Shown in pieces: positions 7,805-14,182 of a stretch of 35,434 bases of DNA (position 1 is the stretch's first letter; every line of letters begins with the position of its first letter). Under the pieces are notes generated by a model that was given only the letters and a program-made list of their open reading frames with translations, did no database searches and had not been told where the DNA came from. Source of the stretch: JBOGUF01 sp050696075 (lineage in GTDB: Bacteria > Chloroflexota > Chloroflexia > Thermomicrobiales > UBA6265). Where the stretch lies: positions 1 through 35,434 of the forward strand of contig JBOGUF010000184.1 in the NCBI GenBank assembly GCA_050696075.1, written 5' to 3'. The translations under genes and the position numbers were made by a program.

Positions 7805-7982
7805 CTAGTAGTCTGTCACGGGCAAACCGTCATGCTGACCAACGGGAAGCATCCCCCGGCGAAGCCGGCTCGTCGTGCCACCGCTGCGCTTCGCGCGGGG
7901 ATGCCCTTCGGTGCCTCAGGGCGTGCTTCGATCCCTCAGCATGACGACGGAACCTGACCGTTCGGTCGTGACAAACCACTAG
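7805..7982. repeat. Dispersed inverted-repeat element, copy 1 (MITE-like)
   Basis: A 178-base element with imperfect 17-base terminal inverted repeats: CTAGTAGTCTGTCACGG at the left, and TCGTGACAAACCACTAG at the right, matching it at 14 of 17 as reverse complement. Inner inverted arms CCGTCATGCTGA (7827-7838) and TCAGCATGACG (7936-7946) flank a GC-rich core. Roughly 78 bases from 7828 match the reverse complement of the element at 24616-24739 at about 80 percent by eye. No open frame of note lies inside. The right end overlaps the stop codon of the next gene (TAG at 7981-7979). Confidence 0.7.
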
Positions 7983-9922
7983 TCCGACTCCTCCAGGATG
8001 CTGTCGGGCTGGCCAAACTCCGACGGCCGCCAAAGCTTGCGTGTGTCCCAGGTCTGCCACGTCTTATTCGGCTGGAAGCCGAGCAACTCGGGGCGGACGA
8101 GGATGAGGTCTTGCGGGAAACCGAACCAGAGGCCAAAGAGGTCCTCATCGGCGGCGCGTTGTAGGCGGGCGAGCGCCTCGCGTTGTTGGTCAGGGTCGAA
8201 GGCAGCGAGGACGTCATCGATCGCCGCATCCACATCCTCGTTCCGGTAGCCGCCGGGGTTCCAGCCTTGGCTATTTTCGCGGATATCCCAGGCCGAGCCG
8301 TAGAGATCGAAGTCGGTGAATCCGGGGAAGAGGTTGTAAGCGAAGGCGATCAGGTCGAACTGGTGGGTTTGGACCCACCGGTCACGGAACTGGTCCGGGC
8401 CGAGCCGCTGGATGATGAGCGAGACGCCGGCTTCCTTTAGATCGGAAACGATGCTGTCGAGCACGGCCAGTAACTCTGGCCGCTGATCGTTCTGCACGAT
8501 GCAGGTGAGGACGAGCGGGTTCCCGTCCGCGCCCTCGACGTACCCGTCGCCGTCGGCGTCCTCCCAGCCGGCTTCGGCGAGGAGGGCGCGGGCCTGCGCC
8601 ACGTCGCGCGCCGGATTGGTGAGCGTCTCGTCGTGGGCCCAGGGCTGGGCGACCGTCCCCGCGGCGTCGGCACGGATGAAGCCGCGAAAGACGTCGCGCG
8701 CATACCGCTCGCGGTCGATGGCGAGAGAGAGTGCGCGCCGGAGGCGGACGTCGCCGAGGAGGTCCGGCGTACCACGCGCCGGGTTGTTGAAGTTGAAGGC
8801 GGCGAACATCACCGAGGCGGCGTCGGCCACGTAGAGCCAACCGGTCGTGCCGGAAGCCGTATCGACGTCGCTCGGCCGTATCGGCCAGAGGATGTCGGTC
8901 GTCCCCCCGGTCCAGGCGACCAGCCGGTCAACGGGATCGGTGTTCCACGAAAGGGTCTGGTGATCGAGATGGGGTGGGCCGGCCCAGTAGTCGTCGTTGC
9001 GCGAAAACGCAATCGATGAGTTGCCCCGCCGGCCAACTCGCCACGGCCCGGTGCCGATCGGGGCGTCGCGCTGCCAGTTGAAATCGCTGAGGGTTCGTTC
9101 GCCCTCGGGGCGTCCCTCCCAATGCGCCTGATATTGCTTGCGCTGCATGATGAACTGGCTCGACGCATTGCGCAGCCAATTGCCGTCGGGGGAGGAGAGG
9201 CGCACGTGCAGCGTCCGCCTGCCGACCACTTCTACGGCTTCCATGTTCGTGAACAGGTTGCGGACGGCGCTGTCGACGTCGTCGCGATGGACGATCAAGG
9301 AGAAGACGGCGTCGTCGGCCGTCAGTGGCTCGCCGTCGTGCCAGGAAACATTGTCGCGCAATCGAATGGAGAGCGTTCGACCGTCATCCTGCCACTGCCA
9401 GGCCTCCGCCAGCCACGGAATCGGCTCCATCGTCACCTCGTCGATCCAGACCAGTGGATCGAGGTGGCTGGCGAGGATCTGGAAATCCTGGCGAAAGGCG
9501 GCCGGATTGAAATTGAGGTTGTCACCGGCGGTGAGCATGACCTGGATGCCGCCACCTGGCGACGGTTCCAGATTGTAGATTGGTCGTTGGTCGCGCACGA
9601 CGCGAAGTCTGCCCAGCATTTCCCCTGAAGCGTCGGCCGCGGGCGTTGCCTGACCCTGGGAGGCGGGAGGAGCCTGGCCGCTCAGGTCGCTGTCCGGGCT
9701 TGGTTGCAGCGCCTGACTGTTGTTTCTCAGCGCCGGATCCTCAGAGCCTCTCAGGTTTGCTAGGCGGGGTAAGGCGGCGGCTACCGGACCGCCGGCGGCG
9801 AGACCAAGGATGAGTTCCCGCCGCCCAAACCGAGGAACAGAAGCGGCGGCAGCGTTGGATGGTCGTTGGGCGGCATTGTGGGGTGTCGAATCGTTGCCAT
9901 GCGGCGTTGTGTCGTGGGCCAA
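7979..9922 (-). CDS. Peptide/nickel-type ABC transporter substrate-binding protein (family 5), Tat-exported
   Basis: A 647-residue family-5 solute-binding protein (DppA/OppA fold). The N-terminus has a twin-arginine signal, RFGRRELILGLAAGG (R34-R35), followed by a hydrophobic segment to about 52 and a low-complexity linker to about 120. No lipobox is present. The mature domain shows family hallmarks: WLAEAWQWQDDGRTLSIRLR, then VSWHDGEPLTADD, then IGTGPWRV, and LRRALSLAIDRE. A D-x-D-G-D-G-like loop (EDADGDGYVEGADG) resembles a calcium-binding turn seen in some of these proteins. I chose the TTG at 9922 because GGAGG stands 9 bases upstream and a promoter with an operator-like palindrome lies behind it. 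The frame stays open further upstream, but that part runs antisense to the GT20 gene. No permease genes adjoin it, so the partner transporter is unknown. Confidence 0.85.
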   Translation of the reverse strand: MAHDTTPHGNDSTPHNAAQRPSNAAAASVPRFGRRELILGLAAGGPVAAALPRLANLRGSEDPALRNNSQALQPSPDSDLSGQAPPASQGQATPAADASGEMLGRLRVVRDQRPIYNLEPSPGGGIQVMLTAGDNLNFNPAAFRQDFQILASHLDPLVWIDEVTMEPIPWLAEAWQWQDDGRTLSIRLRDNVSWHDGEPLTADDAVFSLIVHRDDVDSAVRNLFTNMEAVEVVGRRTLHVRLSSPDGNWLRNASSQFIMQRKQYQAHWEGRPEGERTLSDFNWQRDAPIGTGPWRVGRRGNSSIAFSRNDDYWAGPPHLDHQTLSWNTDPVDRLVAWTGGTTDILWPIRPSDVDTASGTTGWLYVADAASVMFAAFNFNNPARGTPDLLGDVRLRRALSLAIDRERYARDVFRGFIRADAAGTVAQPWAHDETLTNPARDVAQARALLAEAGWEDADGDGYVEGADGNPLVLTCIVQNDQRPELLAVLDSIVSDLKEAGVSLIIQRLGPDQFRDRWVQTHQFDLIAFAYNLFPGFTDFDLYGSAWDIRENSQGWNPGGYRNEDVDAAIDDVLAAFDPDQQREALARLQRAADEDLFGLWFGFPQDLILVRPELLGFQPNKTWQTWDTRKLWRPSEFGQPDSILEESD

Positions 9923-9996
9923 GCTCGGGTCCCTCCGGGAGATGCATGCGGGGTGCAGAGGCGTGCGGCGCGGCGAGGCACACCGCACGCTGTCAC

Positions 9997-10026
9997 ATTG
10001 TATGGTGTACGTACACAATTCGGCAA
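9997..10026 (-). promoter_or_regulatory. Putative promoter of the family-5 binding protein with palindromic operator candidate
   Basis: On the minus strand TTGCCG (10026-10021) and TACAAT (10002-9997) are separated by 18 bases. A perfect 12-base palindrome, GTGTACGTACAC (10005-10016), fills most of the spacer, where a bound repressor would block RNA polymerase. Transcription would start near 9990, giving a leader of about 68 bases. No cognate regulator is encoded nearby. Confidence 0.5.
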
Positions 10027-10049
10027 GGCCGGACGAGCTGTCGATCACG

Positions 10050-11771
10050 CTATCCGTGATCGTGTTGGGATCTCGTGGAACCGCCTCGGCGCTGTCGCGC
10101 ACCGGCCTTGACCTGCCCATCAGAATCTACGGGGGGTGGATTGGAGGTGACAACCTGGCCGCGAGTCGCGCCATTCGAGCCCGCTACCGTTCCGTCTACG
10201 AGAACCGCGCCGGGGTCGCGCTCACCGCGAATGGTGTAGCGGACGATGTCCCAGAGTTGTTCCCGGAACCAGACCGCGACGTCGTCCGTCTCAACGGCAT
10301 GGCGCAGGTTCTCCGCGCGGCGACGGCGCTCGGCAAGCGGCATTGTCAGCGCGCGGTGGATTGCGCGGGCGGTCCCTTCGACGTCTGCCGGCGCAATCAT
10401 GAGCGCATCGTCTCCCAACTGATTCGCCGCGCCGGCGCCTTCGGAGAGGATGAGGACACCATTCCGCTCGTTGAGGAGGCATCCTTCCTTGGCGACGAGA
10501 TTCATGCCGTCGATGATCGTGTTGACGAGCAGCACGTCGTACCACTTCATCGCGGCCAGCGCGCGCGGATAATTTTCACCCATGATCACGTGGATCGGCT
10601 GCCAGCCTGTTTCGACGCTCGCGTATTTGGCATTGATCCGGAAGACGGCGTCGCTGATATCGCGCAGATAGTCCTGGTACTCCTCGACATCCATACGCGA
10701 GAAACCGAACGTGAGCGCGACGAAGTTGATGCGACCTTGATACTCAGGGTGCATCTCCAGAAAGCGGTCGAACGCATTAAACCCACGCACGATATTTTTG
10801 CTCGGCTCAGCCCGGTCGACGCGCAGGACTGAATATTGGTTCCAATAGTTCTGCAAGTACCGCTCGTGGTTGCGCGCTTCCTGACTGTACGCCGCACGGC
10901 GAACCGACTCGACGTCGATCGAAATCGGATAGGCGCGCACCTCGATCCGGCGCCCGTTCCAAAGAATGCCGCGTCCGGCGTAGTCGATTCTGCAATCGGG
11001 AACATACGCCTCACAGGTGTACATAAAGCTGCGGGCGTGCTCACGCGTCTGGAAGCCGACAATGTCGTTGCCGAGGAGGCCCTCGCAGATCGCGCGGCGC
11101 ATCTGGAGCGGCAACAGCCGCCAATAGTCGGGGTCGGGCCAGGGGATGTGGACGAAGTGCTGGAGAATGACGTCTGGCCGCCGTTCTCGGATGAAGCCGC
11201 CGCAGAGATAGAGCTGGTAGTCCTGGAGCATGATGATCGGTGGGTGTTCCGCATCGGCCGCGACCTCGAGGATCTCGTCGGCGAAGAGCCGATTGACGAC
11301 GACGTACCCGTCCTCCCACGCGGCCCAGGTCTCCTTGTCGATGTCGGGAGCGCGCGGCGTGTCCCACAGATAGTGCTGGAGAAACCACAAGAGGGGATTG
11401 CTGATCACGTTGTAATACTGGTTATACGCCTCCGGCGTGGGTACGACGAAACGCAGGCGAAAATCGGGCCTTTGCCCCTCCGGGCTGATCAAAACGTCGC
11501 CGCTCTGACGCGCGGCCTCGGCACGGGCGCGATCGCCTTCGGTCATCGGCGACGCAACCCAGACCGGTTGATGGTCACGGGCGATCGCACCGACCGCGGT
11601 CACGAGGCCGCCGCTCCCCTTGCGAGATGAAAACGACCCATCCTCGGCTTGCGTAAACTGGACCGGACCGCGGTTGGAGGCGATGATCAACATGCGATCG
11701 GCGAGGAGGCGATCCGTGTCGTCGGCCTGCTCGTCGGCTGTACGGCCCGGTTGTTCCGGCGACGTTGTCAT
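10050..11771 (-). CDS. otsA: GT20 family glycosyltransferase, trehalose-6-phosphate synthase-like
   Basis: A 573-residue cytoplasmic GT20 enzyme. Family members join a nucleotide-sugar glucose to glucose 6-phosphate (trehalose route) or to a related phosphate acceptor. Landmarks are SNRGPV (32-37), the sugar-nucleotide loop KGSGGL (51-56), MLQDYQL (181-187), HIPWPDPDYWRLLP (208-221, family form H-I-P-F-P), VDRAEPSKNI (318-327, with the conserved Arg and Lys) and DGMNLVAKEG (421-430). The residue before DGMN is Ile where many OtsA proteins have Arg, so it belongs to a divergent branch and another acceptor is possible. The ATG at 11771 has GGAGAG four bases upstream. The tail after about 545 is low-complexity. 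No trehalose-6-phosphate phosphatase gene lies nearby. A stress or osmolyte role is inferred. Confidence 0.8.
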   Translation of the reverse strand: MTTSPEQPGRTADEQADDTDRLLADRMLIIASNRGPVQFTQAEDGSFSSRKGSGGLVTAVGAIARDHQPVWVASPMTEGDRARAEAARQSGDVLISPEGQRPDFRLRFVVPTPEAYNQYYNVISNPLLWFLQHYLWDTPRAPDIDKETWAAWEDGYVVVNRLFADEILEVAADAEHPPIIMLQDYQLYLCGGFIRERRPDVILQHFVHIPWPDPDYWRLLPLQMRRAICEGLLGNDIVGFQTREHARSFMYTCEAYVPDCRIDYAGRGILWNGRRIEVRAYPISIDVESVRRAAYSQEARNHERYLQNYWNQYSVLRVDRAEPSKNIVRGFNAFDRFLEMHPEYQGRINFVALTFGFSRMDVEEYQDYLRDISDAVFRINAKYASVETGWQPIHVIMGENYPRALAAMKWYDVLLVNTIIDGMNLVAKEGCLLNERNGVLILSEGAGAANQLGDDALMIAPADVEGTARAIHRALTMPLAERRRRAENLRHAVETDDVAVWFREQLWDIVRYTIRGERDPGAVLVDGTVAGSNGATRGQVVTSNPPPVDSDGQVKAGARQRRGGSTRSQHDHG

Positions 11772-12070
11772 TGCGCTCTCCGATCGTGATCTGGGCGCGA
11801 ACCGGCGTGATCTGGTGGGGATGATGACCCGTCGCCGCTGCCGGCGCACTGCTCAAAAGACTCGTGCCTCGACGGGTATTGTCATTATGCCGCGTTTCCC
11901 GTCGCTTGTGTTGTTCGCCCAATAACCCGCCGGACTCGTGCCACGGTTTTTGCGCCTACTGTCTCTTTGCGGAAGTTTGCGGACATTTGCGCCGCCATGG
12001 CTCTCCCCTGGTACAATTTCGGCCGTCATCAAGTCCGGGATCGATCACGGACGGAGGACGCGACGAAATC
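11772..12070. other. Intergenic region between the divergent GT20 and zinc-ribbon genes
   Basis: This stretch of 299 bases separates two divergent genes and holds no credible coding frame. The only signal I can support is the extended -10 element for the rightward gene at 12009-12017. I found no convincing -10/-35 pair for the leftward GT20 gene and no strong hairpin or repeat. Confidence 0.5.
12009..12017 (+). promoter_or_regulatory. Putative extended -10 promoter (TGGTACAAT) of the zinc-ribbon gene
   Basis: TG, one base, then TACAAT (12012-12017) forms an extended -10 element about 54 bases before the ATG at 12071. The -35 region is poor, as is usual for extended -10 promoters. The same TGnTACAAT form occurs before the alanine dehydrogenase gene. 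Confidence 0.5.
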
Positions 12071-12415
12071 ATGTCAGCCATGCAAGCGCCTCATTGGGAG
12101 CGACGCTGCCCCTGGTGCGGAAGCAACGACACGCGGTTCGTGCAACGAGGCTATACCGGGCCGACCGACGAGGTCGACCAGTATTTCTCCTGCCACGAAT
12201 GTGGCAAGGTGACGTACGAGCTCGTCGCCAAGTCGGCGCGGGAGATGCGTCTCGGTCGTTTTCGCCAGGGCAGCACCTACCGGGACAAGTCACAACAAAC
12301 GAGCTATCAGGTCAGCCGTGTGCTCAAAGTGGGTCTTAACGAATACTTGCTGTACCTCAAACCGGTGGTCGAACCGGAACTCTCGGCCGCCGCGGCCGAT
12401 TCCGCGAGCATTTGA
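12071..12415 (+). CDS. Small zinc-ribbon protein of unknown function
   Basis: A 114-residue protein with CPWCG (C13, C16) and CHECG (C41, C44), a four-cysteine zinc ribbon whose spacing and intervening sequence (QRGYTGPTDEVDQYFSCHECG) recall the TFIIS/RPB9-type fold, often found in nucleic-acid or polymerase binding proteins. The rest (50-100) is basic and then beta-rich (SYQVSRVLKVGLNEYLLYLKPVV), ending in a short Ala/Ser tail. There is no signal peptide. GGAGG lies about 14 bases before the ATG at 12071, slightly far. A second ATG three codons on is an alternative. It is followed after 121 bases by the release factor 3 gene on the same strand. A regulatory or transcription-linked role is only a guess. 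Confidence 0.7.
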   Translation: MSAMQAPHWERRCPWCGSNDTRFVQRGYTGPTDEVDQYFSCHECGKVTYELVAKSAREMRLGRFRQGSTYRDKSQQTSYQVSRVLKVGLNEYLLYLKPVVEPELSAAAADSASI

Positions 12416-12536
12416 TTCGCGCGGCGTGACGAGCCTGGCCCGTTGACGGGCAGGCACGTTGCGCGTTGCGCCGAGTGGGCGGCCGGCGACGGCCGCCTCA
12501 GTGTTTGTTTCAAGCACAAGCGAGGTAACGTCAAAC

Positions 12537-14174
12537 GTGGATACGCTCACCATGCAACCCGCGACCGCCGAGCAATGGACCGCCAAAGATGGAATCGCCG
12601 CCGAGGTTGCGCGCCGCCGCACCTTTGCCATCATCTCTCACCCGGACGCGGGCAAGACGACACTAACCGAAAAGGTCCTTCTCTACGGCGGCGCGGTACA
12701 GTTGGCCGGGGCGGTGACCGCCCGCGGGCGCCAGCGCCACGCCGCCTCCGATTGGATGGCGCTCGAACGCGAGCGGGGCATCTCGGTCTCCTCGACGGTG
12801 CTCAGCTTTCCCTACCGTGGCCGTCACCTTAACTTGCTCGATACGCCCGGCCACGAGGACTTCTCAGAGGATACGTACCGCACCCTGACCGCCGTTGACA
12901 GCGCGATCATGGTGCTCGACGCCTCGCGCGGCATCGAGCTGCGGACCCTGAAACTCTTCGAGGTCTGCCGGATGCGGCGCACTCCCATCTTTACCTTCGT
13001 CAACAAGCTCGATCGCCCGGCTCGCGCCCCGCTCGAACTCCTTGACGAAATCGAACAAACGCTGGGCATCCAGACCTACGCGCTCAATTGGCCCATTGGC
13101 GACGGCGTCGACTTCCGCGGCGTCTACGACCGCCAGAGCCGGACCGTCCATCTCTTCGAGCGGACCGAACACGGCGCCAAGCGGGCGCCGGTGGCGGTGA
13201 CTGGCCTCGACGACCCGAATCTCGCGGCAACGCTAGGAGCGGAGCGCGCGGCCCGGCTCCGCGAGGACATCGAACTGCTCGACTTGGCCGGTGAGGCATT
13301 CGACCACGAGCGCGTGCTGGCCGGCGACTTGACCCCGGTCTGCTTCGGTAGCGCACTGACGAACTTCGGCGTCGAACTCTTCTTGAACCAGTTCGTGGCG
13401 CAAGCGCCCGCTCCTGCCGCCCGCGAAGCAGACGGCGGTCGGGTGGAACCCGAGGTGGAAGCGTTCTCCGGCTTCGTCTTCAAGATCCAGGCGAATATGG
13501 ACCCGCGTCACCGGGACCGGGTCGCCTTTCTCCGTGTCTGTTCGGGGCGCTTCACCCGCGAGATGGAGGTTTGGCACCCTCGCTCCAAGCGCCGAGTGCG
13601 TCTCGCTCCACCTTTGCGACTCTTTGGCCAAGAGCGTGAAGTGGTCGAGGAGGCGTTCGCCGGCGACGTCGTCGGCGTGATCAATCCTGGTCTCTTTGCG
13701 ATCGGCGACACGGTCAGCGCAGTCGACATCGGCTCGTTCGCGCCCTTGCCCCGGTTCCAGCCGGAGCATTTTGCGCTGCTGCGCTCGACCGAGTCGGACC
13801 GGTACAAGCAGTTCCTCAAAGGTCTTTCGCAGATCGAAGAAGAAGGGGCGATCCAGCTCTTCTACCCGGTTTCCAGCGGCCGGCGAGAGCCGATCCTGGC
13901 GGCGGTTGGGGCATTGCAGTTCGATGTCGTCCGCCACCGGCTCGAGACTGAGTACAATGTCAAGACGGTGTTGGAACCGCTCGGCTACTCCGCAGCGCGG
14001 TGGGTGACGGGCGACGAGCGCGAAATCGCCTCTCTCGGCGACGGCCGCGGACGAATGCGCGCCGAAGACCGCGACGGTCGCCCGGTCCTGCTCTTCAGCG
14101 CCACCTGGGATCTGAGATTCGCCGAGGAGAACACCAAGGACGTGCGGTTCTTGGAGACCGCCGCGGCCAGCTAA
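12537..14174 (+). CDS. prfC: Peptide chain release factor 3 (translational GTPase)
   Basis: A 545-residue GTPase that recycles release factors RF1/RF2 from the ribosome after termination. All nucleotide motifs are present: P-loop SHPDAGKTT (34-42, the form diagnostic of RF3), the switch segment SDWMALERERGISVSST (71-87), DTPGH (102-106) and NKLDR (156-160). HEDFSEDTYRTLTAVDSA is the expected RF3 signature. The C-terminal domains include FQPEHFALLRSTESDRYKQFLKGLSQIEEEGAIQLF and end RFAEENTKDVRFLET, as in family members. The length fits the usual 525-550. I chose the GTG at 12537, with GAGGT 10 bases upstream. An in-frame ATG five codons later has no ribosome site. The gene is convergent with the M16 peptidase, 8 bases away. 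Confidence 0.93.
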   Translation: MDTLTMQPATAEQWTAKDGIAAEVARRRTFAIISHPDAGKTTLTEKVLLYGGAVQLAGAVTARGRQRHAASDWMALERERGISVSSTVLSFPYRGRHLNLLDTPGHEDFSEDTYRTLTAVDSAIMVLDASRGIELRTLKLFEVCRMRRTPIFTFVNKLDRPARAPLELLDEIEQTLGIQTYALNWPIGDGVDFRGVYDRQSRTVHLFERTEHGAKRAPVAVTGLDDPNLAATLGAERAARLREDIELLDLAGEAFDHERVLAGDLTPVCFGSALTNFGVELFLNQFVAQAPAPAAREADGGRVEPEVEAFSGFVFKIQANMDPRHRDRVAFLRVCSGRFTREMEVWHPRSKRRVRLAPPLRLFGQEREVVEEAFAGDVVGVINPGLFAIGDTVSAVDIGSFAPLPRFQPEHFALLRSTESDRYKQFLKGLSQIEEEGAIQLFYPVSSGRREPILAAVGALQFDVVRHRLETEYNVKTVLEPLGYSAARWVTGDEREIASLGDGRGRMRAEDRDGRPVLLFSATWDLRFAEENTKDVRFLETAAAS

Positions 14175-14182
14175 TCGCTCGC

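Noticed and set aside
7805..7982. CRISPR array from the repeated palindromes
   Set aside because: There are no regularly spaced identical repeats with unique spacers and no cas genes; the repeats are single inverted elements.
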